Shown: positions 53,256 to 62,546, numbered from the stretch's first letter. The stretch: 64,000 nucleotides of DNA from Amycolatopsis alkalitolerans (GCF_006152065.1 NZ_VDFW01000004.1:62001-126000), one strand, 5' to 3'. Notes: a model not told the origin generated them from the sequence alone. Translations and numbers: made by a program.

Positions 53256-54872
53256 ATGACGAAGGTGTCGTTCGACCGGGATCCGGGTTCCTACCGTCAC
53301 TGGCACCTGCGCGTCGAGCCGCCGGTGGCCTGGCTCGAGCTGGACGTCGACGAGCAGGGCGGGCTCGTTCCCGGGTATGAGCTGAAGCTGAACTCCTACG
53401 ACCTCGGTGTCGATATCGAACTGTACGACGCCGTGCAGCGTTTGCGGTTCGAACATCCCGAGGTCGGCGCGGTGATCGTGACGAGCGCGAAGGACAAGGT
53501 GTTCTGCGCGGGCGCCAACATCCGCATGCTCGCCGGTTCTTCGCACGAGTGGAAGGTGAACTTCTGCAAGTTCACCAACGAGACCCGCAACGGGATCGAG
53601 GACGCGACGGAGCACTCCGGGCAGGTGTATCTGGCTGCGGTCAACGGCAGTTGCGCCGGCGGGGGCTACGAGATCGCGTTGGCCTGCGAGAAGATCCTGC
53701 TGGTGGACGACAACTCGTCGACCGTCGCGCTGCCGGAGGTGCCGCTGCTCGGTGTACTGCCCGGTACGGGCGGGCTGACGCGGGTCACCGACAAGCGGCG
53801 CGTCCGCAAGGACCGGGCGGACGTGTTCGCCACCCGGCCGGACGGGGTCAAGGGCAAGACCGCGGTGGACTGGCGGCTGGTCGACGAGTTGGTGCCGCGC
53901 CAGGAGTTCCGGGAGGTCGTCGCCGCGCGGGCGCGCGAGATCGCCGCGCGCGGCAGCCGCCCCGCCGACGCGAAGGGCATCAAGCTGACGCCGCTCGACC
54001 GGGTCGAGACCGAGGGCGAGATCCGCTATCCGAACGTCTCGGCGAGGCTGGACCGGGCGGCCGGCCTCGTCGAGATCACCGTCCGCGGGCCCGGCGAGGA
54101 CGGCTGGTTCCTCGCGATGACCCGCGAGCTCGACGACGTGATTCTGCGTTTGCGGACGAACGAGCCGGAGCTGGGCACGTGGGTGATTCGCACCGAGGGT
54201 GACCCGGCCGAGGTGCTCGAGCACGAACAGCGCGTGCTGGGCGGCGGTGACTGGCTGTCGAACGAGATGGCGCTCTACTACAAGCGCACGCTCAAACGGC
54301 TCGACGTCACCAGCCGCAGCCTGATCGCGCTGATCGAGCCTGGCAGTTGCTTCGCGGGGATGCTGCTGGAGCTGGCGCTGGCGTGCGACCGCCAGTACAT
54401 GTTGGACGGTCCTCCGATCGACGACGAGGACAGCGAGGAGCGAGCTTCGATCCTGCTGTCCGAGGCCAACTTCGGCGCTTTCCCGATGGGGAATGGACTG
54501 TCGCGTTTGGAATCCAGGTTCTACGGCGACGGCGACCACCTGGACTGGTTGAAGCGGGAACGCGACCGTTCGCTGGGGGCGGCGGAGGCGGTCGAGCTGG
54601 GTCTGGTCACCGACGCGCCGGACGACATCGACTGGGCGGACGAGATCCGCATCGCGCTGGAGGGCCGCACCGCGCTGAGCCCCGACGCGCTGACCGGGAT
54701 GGAGGCCAACCACCGGTTCGTCGGCCCGGAAACCCTCGAGACCAAGATCTTCGGGCGGTTGACCGCCTGGCAGAACTGGATCTTCACCAGGCCGAACGCC
54801 GCCGGGCCGGAGGGCGCGCTGCGCCGCTACGGCACCGGGCAGAAGGCTTCCTTCGACCGCAAGCGGGTGTGA
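53256..54872 (+). CDS. boxC: 2,3-epoxybenzoyl-CoA dihydrolase (BoxC)
   Basis: The 538-residue crotonase-type enzyme opens the epoxide of 2,3-epoxybenzoyl-CoA in aerobic benzoate degradation, releasing formate. Signatures are 'DKVFCAGANIRMLAGSSHEW', 'CAGGGYEIALACEKILLVDD' (oxyanion hole) and 'GVLPGTGGLTRVTDKRRVRK', with a second half of related fold ('EPGSCFAGMLLELALACDRQ'). The size is typical for BoxC. It starts the box operon, with ATG 53256 about 11 bases after the operator arm. Confidence 0.92.
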   Translation: MTKVSFDRDPGSYRHWHLRVEPPVAWLELDVDEQGGLVPGYELKLNSYDLGVDIELYDAVQRLRFEHPEVGAVIVTSAKDKVFCAGANIRMLAGSSHEWKVNFCKFTNETRNGIEDATEHSGQVYLAAVNGSCAGGGYEIALACEKILLVDDNSSTVALPEVPLLGVLPGTGGLTRVTDKRRVRKDRADVFATRPDGVKGKTAVDWRLVDELVPRQEFREVVAARAREIAARGSRPADAKGIKLTPLDRVETEGEIRYPNVSARLDRAAGLVEITVRGPGEDGWFLAMTRELDDVILRLRTNEPELGTWVIRTEGDPAEVLEHEQRVLGGGDWLSNEMALYYKRTLKRLDVTSRSLIALIEPGSCFAGMLLELALACDRQYMLDGPPIDDEDSEERASILLSEANFGAFPMGNGLSRLESRFYGDGDHLDWLKRERDRSLGAAEAVELGLVTDAPDDIDWADEIRIALEGRTALSPDALTGMEANHRFVGPETLETKIFGRLTAWQNWIFTRPNAAGPEGALRRYGTGQKASFDRKRV

Positions 54873-54875
54873 ACA

Positions 54876-56294
54876 GTGCCGGAGAAGATCGACTACGACA
54901 GCAAGATCCCCAACAACGTCAACCTCACCGAGGACCGGCGGCTGCAGCGCGCGCTGGAAGGCTGGCAGCCGAAGTTCCTGAACTGGTGGGGCGAGATGGG
55001 CCCGACGCTGGAGACACACGGGGTGTACCTGCGCACCGCGGTCAGCGTCGGCCGCGACGGCTGGGCGCATTTCGACCACGTCAACGTGCCGGACTACCGG
55101 TGGGGCATCTTCCTCGCCGAACGCGACCCCGACCGCACGATCGCGTTCGGCGAGCACCGGGGCGAACCGGCATGGCAGCAGGTGCCGGGCGAGTACCGCG
55201 CCGACCTGCAGCGGCTGATCGTGATCCAGGGCGACACCGAACCGGCGTCGGTCGAGCAGCAGAAACTACTGGGGCTGACCGCGCCGTCGCTGTATGACCT
55301 GCGGAACCTGTTCCAGGTCAACGTCGAAGAGGGCCGGCATCTGTGGGCGATGGTGTACCTGCTGCACGCCTACTTCGGGCGCGAGGGCCGCGAGGAGGCC
55401 GAAGCGCTGTTGCACCGCAACTCCGGCAGCCCGGACGCGCCGCGCATCCTCGGTGCGTTCAACGAGGAGACCGCGGACTGGCTCGCGTTCTTCATGTTCA
55501 CCTACTTCACCGACCGGGACGGCAAGTACCAGCTGGGCACGCTGAAGGAATCGGCGTTCGACCCGCTCTCGCGCACGTGTGAGTTCATGCTCAAGGAGGA
55601 GGCGCACCACATGTTCGTCGGCACCACGGGTGTCGACCGGGTGGTGCAGCGTTCCGCCGAGCTGATCCGCGAGCACGACACGATGGACATCGGCGCGCAC
55701 GGCGGGATCCCGCTGGAGATCGTGCAGCGCTACCTCAACTTCCACTACAGCGTCTCGCTTGACCTCTTCGGCAGCGAAACCTCCACCAACGCCGCGAACT
55801 ACTACACGGCGGGGCTCAAGGGCCGCTGGCTCGAACCGCGCCGCAAGGACGACCACAAGCTCACCGACGACAGCGCCGAGCTGCGGCGGCCCCGTGACGA
55901 CGGCACGTGGGACAGCGACGAGCTGCAGAAGATCCTGCTGCTGAACCTGGATCTGCGCGAGGAGTACATCGCCGACTGCCAGTCCGGGGTCAAGCGCTGG
56001 AACCGGATCCTGGAGGAGGCCGGCATCTCCTTCCGGCTCGCCCTGCCGCACCCTGGCTTCAACCGCGCGGTCGGCATAAACTCCGGTCACCGCATCACGC
56101 CGGACGGGACGATCGTGGACGGAGAGACCTGGGAGAACGGCCGGAAGCACTGGCTGCCCAGCAGCGAGGACCTGGCGTTCGTCCGCTCGCTCATGCACCC
56201 GGTGTACGAGCGAGGGAAGATCGCCGGCTGGGTCGCGCCCCCGCGCCAGGGGATCAACGGAAATCCGTTCGACTACGAGTACGTTCACCTCTAG
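54876..56294 (+). CDS. boxB: Benzoyl-CoA 2,3-epoxidase subunit BoxB
   Basis: The 472-residue diiron enzyme epoxidises benzoyl-CoA. It has ferritin-like metal ligand motifs, for example 'FQVNVEEGRHLWAMVYLLHA' (Glu, His) and 'CEFMLKEEAHHMFVGTTGVD' (Glu, Glu-x-x-His). GTG 54876 follows boxC by three bases. The reductase BoxA is not in the window and must be supplied by another locus. Confidence 0.93.
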   Translation: MPEKIDYDSKIPNNVNLTEDRRLQRALEGWQPKFLNWWGEMGPTLETHGVYLRTAVSVGRDGWAHFDHVNVPDYRWGIFLAERDPDRTIAFGEHRGEPAWQQVPGEYRADLQRLIVIQGDTEPASVEQQKLLGLTAPSLYDLRNLFQVNVEEGRHLWAMVYLLHAYFGREGREEAEALLHRNSGSPDAPRILGAFNEETADWLAFFMFTYFTDRDGKYQLGTLKESAFDPLSRTCEFMLKEEAHHMFVGTTGVDRVVQRSAELIREHDTMDIGAHGGIPLEIVQRYLNFHYSVSLDLFGSETSTNAANYYTAGLKGRWLEPRRKDDHKLTDDSAELRRPRDDGTWDSDELQKILLLNLDLREEYIADCQSGVKRWNRILEEAGISFRLALPHPGFNRAVGINSGHRITPDGTIVDGETWENGRKHWLPSSEDLAFVRSLMHPVYERGKIAGWVAPPRQGINGNPFDYEYVHL

Positions 56295-56307
56295 GGAGGC
56301 GGGGCTC

Positions 56308-57870
56308 ATGGCGGGGTTCAACGCGGTGGATTACCTGCTCGACAGGCATGTACGTGCGGGCGAAGGCGGGCGCGTCGCGGTGATCACCCCGACCGGGACG
56401 CTCACCTACGCCGAGTTGGCTCAAGAGGTGCACCGCGTCGCGGGCGGCCTGGCCGCGCTCGGGGTGCGGCCGGAAGAGCGCGTGATGCTGTGCATGGTCG
56501 ACGGGGTCGAGCTGCTGTCCGGCATCCTCGGCGCGATGTACGCGGGCGCCGTGCCGGTGCCGGTATCGACCATGGTCACCGGCGCCGAGCTGGGCAAGGT
56601 GCTGGCCGACTCGCGGGCGCGCGTGCTGTGCGTGTCCGCGGAGTTCACCGCCGCCGCGAAGGAGGCCGCGGCGCTGGCTCCGGAGCTCGTGTCGATGGTG
56701 CTCGACCGGGCGGATCCGCTGGACTTCCCCGGGGTGGACACGCACGATTGGGCCGAACTGTCCACATCGGACCCGGTCGCGCCGTTCGGCACGTGGGAGG
56801 ATTCACCCGCGTTGTGGCTGTACACCTCGGGCACCACGGGCGAGCCCAAGGGTGCGATGCACCGGCATGCGAGCATTCGCGCGGTCTGCGAGACGTATGC
56901 TCGCGACGTCCTCGGCATCCGGTCCGAGGACAGGTGCTTCTCCGTCGCGAAGCTGTTCTTCGCTTACGGCATCGGGAATTCCGCGTTCTTCCCGTTCTCG
57001 GTCGGCGCGAGCACGGTGCTGGAGCCCGGCCGCCCCTCGCCGCAACTGGTCGCCGAGCGGGCCCGCGCCCACCGTCCCACGTTGTTCTTCGGCGTGCCGA
57101 CCTTCTATGCGGCGCTGCTGGCCAGCGACATCCCGGACGACGCGTTTTCCTCGGTGCGCCAGGCGGTTTCCGCGGGTGAACCGCTGCCGGCCGTGCTGTT
57201 CGAGCGGTTCCGGGACCGGTTCGGGGTCGAGATCCTCGACGGCATCGGGTCCACCGAGGCGCTGCACATCTTCCTGTCGAACCGGCCCGGCGAGGTCGTC
57301 CCGGGCACCACGGGTACCGCGGTGCCGGGCTACGACGTCGAAATCCGTGACACGCTGGGCGCGCCGGTCGAGGCGGCAGGGGAGCCGGGGGAACTGTTCG
57401 TGCGCGGGCCCTCGACCGCGTTCGGCTACTGGAGCCGGTACGAGACGTCGAAGCGCGTGTTCCAGGGGGAGTGGCTGCGGACCGGTGACAGCTACGTCCG
57501 GAATCCGGACGGCACCTACACCTGCCTCGGCCGGTTCAACGACATGCTCAAGGCGGGCGGGATCTGGGTCTCACCGTCCGAAGTGGAGCAAAGACTGCTG
57601 CAGCATCCCGACGTGGCCGAGGTGGCCGTCGTCGCGGCGCCCGACGAGGACGGAATCGACAAGCCCGTCGCGTGCGTGGTCCCGGTGGCCGGGCGCGCGA
57701 TCGAGCCCGATGTGCTGATCGAGTTCTGCCGCGAAGGGCTGGCTTCGTTCAAGCGGCCGCGAGCCGTGGTCGAGGTGGCCGAGTTGCCGAAGACGGCGAC
57801 CGGCAAGATCCGCCGCAATGTGATCCGCGAGCAGGTCCGCGATTCCCTGCGCCCGGGAGCGCTCGCGTGA
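56308..57870 (+). CDS. Benzoate-CoA ligase
   Basis: The 520-residue AMP-forming ligase has 'LWLYTSGTTGEPKGAMHRHA' (P-loop), 'GIGSTEALHIFLSNRPGEVV', 'SKRVFQGEWLRTGDSYVRNP' and 'LPKTATGKIRRNVIREQVRD' with the catalytic Lys. The order of motifs and the box context identify it as benzoate (or substituted benzoate) CoA ligase. It starts 13 bases after boxB, with GGGAGG upstream. Confidence 0.9.
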   Translation: MAGFNAVDYLLDRHVRAGEGGRVAVITPTGTLTYAELAQEVHRVAGGLAALGVRPEERVMLCMVDGVELLSGILGAMYAGAVPVPVSTMVTGAELGKVLADSRARVLCVSAEFTAAAKEAAALAPELVSMVLDRADPLDFPGVDTHDWAELSTSDPVAPFGTWEDSPALWLYTSGTTGEPKGAMHRHASIRAVCETYARDVLGIRSEDRCFSVAKLFFAYGIGNSAFFPFSVGASTVLEPGRPSPQLVAERARAHRPTLFFGVPTFYAALLASDIPDDAFSSVRQAVSAGEPLPAVLFERFRDRFGVEILDGIGSTEALHIFLSNRPGEVVPGTTGTAVPGYDVEIRDTLGAPVEAAGEPGELFVRGPSTAFGYWSRYETSKRVFQGEWLRTGDSYVRNPDGTYTCLGRFNDMLKAGGIWVSPSEVEQRLLQHPDVAEVAVVAAPDEDGIDKPVACVVPVAGRAIEPDVLIEFCREGLASFKRPRAVVEVAELPKTATGKIRRNVIREQVRDSLRPGALA

Positions 57871-58724
57871 TCGATGGCAGGGCGGTCGTCGACGCGCATG
57901 TGCACGCGCCGCGGCTGAGCACGGTCAAACCGGCCTGGCGCGAATGGGCGGAGAAGTTCTCCGGCCCGCACGACTGGCGCTCGGCCTACGACTCCGACGG
58001 GGTGCCGGTTCCGTCCAAACTGGACGCGTTGTTCGAGTCCGAAGGCGTGGATCGCGTGCTGCTGTTCAGCGAGTACAGCCCGCGCGCGACGGGGATCCAG
58101 CCGATCGAGGACAACCTGCCGCTCGTGCGCCACAACCCGGTCCGGTTCCGGCTGGTCGCGAACGTGAACCCGTACCTGCACCATCCGGTCGCCGCGGAGG
58201 CGGAGCGGCAGCTGGATCTCGGTGCGGTGGCGTTGAAGATCCACCCCGTGCACGGCGCCTTCTCGCCCGCGGACAAGGAGCTGTACCGGGCGTACCACGT
58301 ATGCGCGGAGCGGGGCGTGCCGGTGATCCTGCATTCGGGCATGAGCAGTTTCCCGGGCGCACGAACGAGTTTCGGCAATCCGGAGCTGCTTTCGGACGTG
58401 GTCGAGGACTTCCCGGAGGTAGACTTCGTCTTCGCGCACGGCGGCCGCGGCTGGTGGTACGACGCGGCGGCGTTCATGGCCTTGGCCCGGCCGAACGTCT
58501 GGCTCGATCTGGCCGGCCTGCCGCCGAAGAAGCTCCCGGAGTACTACGCGCGGTTCGATTTCGAGCGCCTCGCCGGGAAGTTCGTGTTCGGCACGGACTG
58601 GCCGGGCGTCCCAGGCGCCGCCCGCAACGTGCGAGCCCTGGCGTCGCTAGGTCTACCGGACGGCGTCCTAACGGACGTCCTATCCGGCAACGCAGCCAAA
58701 CTCTTCCCCAACCTAGCCATCTAA
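57867..58724 (+). CDS. Amidohydrolase family protein in the box operon
   Basis: The 285-residue TIM-barrel hydrolase starts 'VIDGRAVVDAHVHAPRLSTV' with the HxH metal motif, continues 'ALKIHPVHGAFSPADKELYR', 'VILHSGMSSFPGARTSF' and 'DFVFAHGGRGWWYDAAAFMA', and ends with Asp in 'FGTDWPGVPGAARN'. It belongs to the PF04909 family, which includes decarboxylases and lactonases. GTG 57867 overlaps the ligase stop by four bases. It may act on a ring-cleavage intermediate or on a substituted benzoate precursor. Confidence 0.8.
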   Translation: MIDGRAVVDAHVHAPRLSTVKPAWREWAEKFSGPHDWRSAYDSDGVPVPSKLDALFESEGVDRVLLFSEYSPRATGIQPIEDNLPLVRHNPVRFRLVANVNPYLHHPVAAEAERQLDLGAVALKIHPVHGAFSPADKELYRAYHVCAERGVPVILHSGMSSFPGARTSFGNPELLSDVVEDFPEVDFVFAHGGRGWWYDAAAFMALARPNVWLDLAGLPPKKLPEYYARFDFERLAGKFVFGTDWPGVPGAARNVRALASLGLPDGVLTDVLSGNAAKLFPNLAI

Positions 58725-58763
58725 GGGCCCGCCCCTGCCCCTCGCCCGGGGCTCCCGCCGCCC

Positions 58764-58890
58764 GCAAGTTGGGCCTTCACTTCCCGCGAGTTGGGCTTTC
58801 GCGGGTGGTGAGTCGGGCTCCCGCGGTCGGTGAGTTGGGCTTTCGCTGCCCGTGAGTTGGGCTTTCGCCGGGCGTGAGTTCGGCTCCCGC
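58764..58890. repeat. Six-unit tandem repeat with exact 22-bp period
   Basis: Copies of the 17-bp core GTGAGTTGGGCTTTCGC, or close variants, begin at 58764, 58786, 58808, 58830, 58852 and 58874. Every step is exactly 22 bp, and the 5-bp links vary. Arms GCGA.../...TCGC allow small hairpins in some units. It lies between the converging box operon and MarR gene; frames through it are artefacts. A GC-rich low-complexity stretch follows to about 59010. Confidence 0.8.
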
Positions 58891-59010
58891 CATCGAACCC
58901 GCTCGCGCCCGCCGCCCCGCCTCGCGCCCGCCGCCCTCGCCTCGGCCGCCGCCCCGCCGCCCCTGCCGCCGTGGGGTGGCGCTGCCGGACACGCCAGCCA
59001 TCAGCCGCCA

Positions 59011-59454
59011 TCAGCCGCCGTTGACGGAGCGCAGGGTTCGCATCGCTTCGGCGAGGGCCTTCGACGCATCCGGGCCCAGCGGATCCAGCACCCGCCGCCG
59101 GAGGATCTCAGCGCAGGCGTGCCGTGCCTTTTCGGCCACGCTCCGGCCGTGCTCGGACAGGCACGCGTAGGTCACCCGCCGGTCGTCGCGGCTCGGCCGC
59201 CGCACGATCAGGCCCGCCGCCTCCAGCCGGTCCGCAACCTTGGTGAAACCACCGCTGGACAGCGCCGCCTCGTTGGCCAGCCTTGTCATCGGCATCTGAT
59301 ACCCCGGGGTGCGCACGAGCCGGAGAAGGATGTCGAACTGCGCGGGCGACAGTTCGAACCGCTCGCCGATCTCGCCCATCAGCTTGTCCTGCGTCGCGAC
59401 GTAGCCCTCGATGACCAGGCCCCACCACGTCACTATCTCGTCATCGTCTGCCAC
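59011..59454 (-). CDS. MarR-family regulator of the dioxygenase
   Basis: The 147-residue protein has 'FELSPAQFDILLRLVRTPGY', the recognition helix 'LSSGGFTKVADRLEAAGLIV' and the wing 'RRPSRDDRRVTYACLSEHGR'. It is divergent from the ring-cleaving dioxygenase, an arrangement like MhqR with its quinone-responsive dioxygenase targets. Direct repeats CTTACCGGAA/CTTGCCAGAA lie in the promoter between them. Confidence 0.88.
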   Translation of the reverse strand: MADDDEIVTWWGLVIEGYVATQDKLMGEIGERFELSPAQFDILLRLVRTPGYQMPMTRLANEAALSSGGFTKVADRLEAAGLIVRRPSRDDRRVTYACLSEHGRSVAEKARHACAEILRRRVLDPLGPDASKALAEAMRTLRSVNGG

Positions 59455-59477
59455 GCGAAGAGTATACGTGGACTTTT

Positions 59478-59502
59478 CTTACCGGAATATATCTTGCCAG
59501 AA
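59478..59502. promoter_or_regulatory. Direct repeat CTTACCGGAA-tatat-CTTGCCAGAA
   Basis: Two 10-bp units (59478-59487 and 59493-59502) with two mismatches, 15 bp apart, lie between the divergent MarR and dioxygenase genes. They are the likely binding region of the MarR protein. Confidence 0.4.
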
Positions 59503-59551
59503 AGAGGTTTTCGACCTAGATTCTGTATGACACGCCTCTTGAGGAGGAACG

Positions 59552-60514
59552 ATGTCCATCAAGACGACCGGGCTGCACCACGTCACCGCGATCGGCGGTG
59601 ACCCGCAGCGCAACGCCGACTTCTACCTCCGCACCCTTGGCCTCCGCCTGGTGAAGACCACCGTGAACTTCGACGATCCCGGCACGTATCACCTCTACTA
59701 CGGTGACGAGTCCGGCGTACCCGGCTCACTCCTGACCTTCTTCCCCTGGAAGGACGCGCCGAAGGGCCGGCGCGGCACCGGTCAGGCCACCACGACCTCG
59801 TTCTCCGTCCCGGCGAATTCGATCGGATGGTGGAAGGACCACCTCGGGCGAGCCGGCATCACCACCGGCCGCATCACCAGCCGCGACGGCGAGGACGTGC
59901 TCACGTTCGACGACCCGGACGGGCTGCGGCTCGCGCTCGTCGCGCATCCGCAGGGCGACCCGCGGGATCCGTGGGACAACGGACATGTGCCCGCCGAGCA
60001 CGCCATCCGTGGCCTGCATTCGGTGACGCTGTCCGTCGCCGAGGAGGACGCGACCGCGGAGATGTTCGGCGAGTTGGGCCTGACCTTCACCGGACAGGAC
60101 TCCAACCGCCTGCGGTTCGGTGCCGGCGAGGGAGGGCCGGGCGCGCTGGTCGACGTCGTGGTCACGCCGGGCACTCCGCGCGGGGTCGTCTCCACCGGCA
60201 CCGTGCACCACGTCGCATGGCGCGCGCCCGACGAGCCGACGCAGGCATCCTGGCGCGCGGAACTGGTCGACCGCGGGGTGAACGTGACTTCGATCCTGGA
60301 CCGCCAGTACTTCCGGTCGATCTACTTCCGTGAGCCGGGCGGCACGCTCCTCGAGGTGGCGACCGACCAGCCGGGCTTCGCGATCGACGAACCCCTGCTG
60401 GAACTGGGCCGCGCGCTCAAGCTCCCGCCGTGGCTCGAGCCGGACCGCGAGCAGATCGAGCACGCCCTGCCGAAACTGAACCTACCCAGCGAGAACAACC
60501 CGGCACAGGCGTGA
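59552..60514 (+). CDS. Ring-cleaving (VOC-fold) dioxygenase, MhqO-like
   Basis: The 320-residue protein has two glyoxalase/VOC repeats: 'GLHHVTAIGGDPQRNADFYL' with 'TLGLRLVKTTVNFDDPGTYH', then 'GLHSVTLSVAEEDATAEMFG' and 'VHHVAWRAPDEPTQASWRAE', with the closing metal Glu in 'FREPGGTLLEVATDQPGF'. Metal ligands are His in LHHVT and VHHVA and this Glu. Family members handle hydroquinones and catechol-like compounds, which fits the neighbouring benzoate genes. ATG 59552 has GAGGAGG upstream. Confidence 0.88.
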   Translation: MSIKTTGLHHVTAIGGDPQRNADFYLRTLGLRLVKTTVNFDDPGTYHLYYGDESGVPGSLLTFFPWKDAPKGRRGTGQATTTSFSVPANSIGWWKDHLGRAGITTGRITSRDGEDVLTFDDPDGLRLALVAHPQGDPRDPWDNGHVPAEHAIRGLHSVTLSVAEEDATAEMFGELGLTFTGQDSNRLRFGAGEGGPGALVDVVVTPGTPRGVVSTGTVHHVAWRAPDEPTQASWRAELVDRGVNVTSILDRQYFRSIYFREPGGTLLEVATDQPGFAIDEPLLELGRALKLPPWLEPDREQIEHALPKLNLPSENNPAQA

Positions 60515-60580
60515 CGCTCCAGGACGTTGTCACCCTGGAGGCGGTCGAAGTGGCGAAAGTGTGGCTATAGCCTTGGCCAG

Positions 60581-61441
60581 ATGGACTTCGCCGCCATCGA
60601 ACCCGCAGGAAAGTCCACAGTAGACGATCCGGCGGTGACCGCGGTCGAGCGCTGGGCCGCGGAGCTCGCCGAGTGGGCGATCCCGCCGGAGATCCTCGCG
60701 CGGGCGGAGGAATCGCCGTGGGGGGTGCCGCCGAACGTGTTCGTCCGCCGCGCTGACAGCCAACTCGGCGCGCCCTCGACGCCGACCCACCGGGCGGTCC
60801 TGGACTACGGCGGCACCGTGCTGGACATCGGGGCCGGGGCGGGCGCGGCGAGCCTGCCGTGCGCGCGGGCGATCACGCACGTCACGGCCGTGGACCCCAA
60901 CGCACGACTGCTCGCCGAGTTCGCCGAGCGGGCCGCCGGACTGTCCGTGCCGCACCGGACGATCGAAGGCAGGTGGCCGGATGTCGCCGACCAGGTGGGC
61001 GTCGTCGATGTCATCGTCTGCGCGAACGTCCTCTACAACGTGCCGGACCTGCCGCCGTTCGTCGAAGCGCTCGCCAGGCACGCGCGGCGGGTGGTCCTCG
61101 AGCTGACCGACACCCATCCGCTGGCTGAGATGAACGACCTGTGGAAGCGCTTTCACAACCTCGACCGCCCGCACGGGCCCACCGCGGACGACGCCGTGGT
61201 CGCGCTGCGTGAGCTCGGTGTCGAGCCGGAGGAGGTGCGCTGGCAGAAGGCGCCCGCCCCGGTCCCGTTCGACGAGCTGGTCGCGGTCACTCGCCGTCGC
61301 CTGTGTCTCGCGCGTGACCGGACCGCGGACGTGGCCGCCGCACTCGCGGGTGACCGGGCGGGTACGCGCCGCATGGTGACGCTGGTCTGGTCACCCGATC
61401 GGATGCCGGAATCGAGCACAATGCCGCTGGTCGGACGATAA
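60581..61441 (+). CDS. Class I SAM-dependent methyltransferase
   Basis: The 286-residue protein has motif I 'VLDIGAGAGAASLPCARAIT', acidic loop 'VTAVDPNARLLAEFAERA' and 'VDVIVCANVLYNVPDLPPFV'. ATG 60581 is used; the longer frame from 60527 lacks support. The substrate is unknown. It lies seven bases before the LapA-like gene. Confidence 0.78.
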   Translation: MDFAAIEPAGKSTVDDPAVTAVERWAAELAEWAIPPEILARAEESPWGVPPNVFVRRADSQLGAPSTPTHRAVLDYGGTVLDIGAGAGAASLPCARAITHVTAVDPNARLLAEFAERAAGLSVPHRTIEGRWPDVADQVGVVDVIVCANVLYNVPDLPPFVEALARHARRVVLELTDTHPLAEMNDLWKRFHNLDRPHGPTADDAVVALRELGVEPEEVRWQKAPAPVPFDELVAVTRRRLCLARDRTADVAAALAGDRAGTRRMVTLVWSPDRMPESSTMPLVGR

Positions 61442-61448
61442 TTCGCGT

Positions 61449-61769
61449 ATGACGCAGGACCACGAACCCGCCCCGCCGTCCCCGGAACCAGCCACAACCC
61501 CTCCGACGAAGATCGACCGCACCCGGGTAAGCGGTACCTGGGCCGCCGTGATCGTCGCCATCATCGTCCTGGTCTTCCTGCTCATCTTCATCCTGCAGAA
61601 CCTCGGCACCGCCACCGTCCAGTTCCTCGGCATGAGCGCCGGCCTCCCGCTCGGCGTCGCGATGCTGCTGGCCGCGATCGGTGGCGCGGTGCTGGTCGCG
61701 CTCATCGGCGCGGCCCGGATCATGCAGTTGCGCAGGGCGACCAAGCGGGCCCACCGAGCACTCCGCTGA
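61449..61769 (+). CDS. LapA-domain (DUF1049) membrane protein
   Basis: The 106-residue protein has a Pro-rich N terminus and two helices ('WAAVIVAIIVLVFLLIFILQ' and 'LPLGVAMLLAAIGGAVLVAL'), with 'NLGTATVQFLG' between them, characteristic of LapA domains. Family role in bacteria concerns envelope organisation; no specific partner is visible. Confidence 0.8.
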   Translation: MTQDHEPAPPSPEPATTPPTKIDRTRVSGTWAAVIVAIIVLVFLLIFILQNLGTATVQFLGMSAGLPLGVAMLLAAIGGAVLVALIGAARIMQLRRATKRAHRALR

Positions 61770-61799
61770 CCTGACGGTCGGCTCGGTAATCTCTCGGGC

Positions 61800-62546
61800 G
61801 TGACGAGCGAAGACCTGCCGGCGGTGCCGGACGCGGAGAGCTCCCTGCTGCAGCGAGCCGGGCGGCTGGCGGGCTGGGCCGCGCGCACCGGTATCTCGGC
61901 CGGGCGGCGCCTGCCCGGAGTCGAGAACGCGACCGAGGGCCTGCGCCTTGTCGAGCGCCAGGTGCTGTCCACCCTGCGCAGGCGTCTGGACCGGATCGAC
62001 GACCCGTACGTGGTCGCGCTCACCGCCGCGTCGACCGAGTCGAACGGCTCCGGCCAGCTTGTGGTGATGGCAGAGCCGCTGAGGGCGGCGATGAGGGAAC
62101 TTCTCGACCGCTCGGCCACCTTCGACCGGGACCGTGCCCGCGAGTATCTCTACGCGACCGTGCTCCGTGACCTGACTCCCGACGAAGCCCGCATCCTGGC
62201 AGTACTCGCGGGCGGTGAGGCCTATCCCGCCGTCGACGTGGTGGCCCGCGGGGACCGGATCCTGCTGCGCAACGCCTCGACCGTCGGCAAGGCGGCCGGG
62301 GTGACCCTGCCCGACGAGGTGCCCAGCTACCTGACCAGGCTGGCCGGGTTCGGCCTGGTGGACATCACCGCCGAAGACGCGGCGCTGAGCTCGCAGTACG
62401 AGATTCTCACGACCGACGAACTGGTGCGCGCGGTGCGCGCCGCGGCGAAGCGGGCGAAGCTCGTCCGGCACGCCGTGCGACTTTCCCGGTTCGGCACCCG
62501 GTTCTGGGCGGCCTGCGATCCGTCTTTACCGGCTCGCGTGCCCTGA
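61800..62546 (+). CDS. Abi-alpha (DUF4393) family protein
   Basis: This 248-residue protein has 'LRRRLDRIDDPYVVALTAAS', 'VMAEPLRAAMRELLDRSATF' and 'YATVLRDLTPDEARILAVLA', followed by 'LTRLAGFGLVDITAEDAALS', which follows the Abi-alpha/DUF4393 pattern. The family is named for abortive-infection association, but its biochemical role is not established. GTG 61800 starts the frame. It is not next to other defence genes. Confidence 0.68.
   Translation: MTSEDLPAVPDAESSLLQRAGRLAGWAARTGISAGRRLPGVENATEGLRLVERQVLSTLRRRLDRIDDPYVVALTAASTESNGSGQLVVMAEPLRAAMRELLDRSATFDRDRAREYLYATVLRDLTPDEARILAVLAGGEAYPAVDVVARGDRILLRNASTVGKAAGVTLPDEVPSYLTRLAGFGLVDITAEDAALSSQYEILTTDELVRAVRAAAKRAKLVRHAVRLSRFGTRFWAACDPSLPARVP

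Noticed and set aside
58764..58890. 22-bp repeat array considered as a CRISPR
   Set aside because: Spacers are only 5 bp and no cas genes are present, so this is a simple tandem repeat.
58721..59011. Minus-strand 96-residue repeat-rich frame
   Set aside because: Its peptide repeats come from the 22-bp DNA array, whose period is not a multiple of three; it is not a protein gene.
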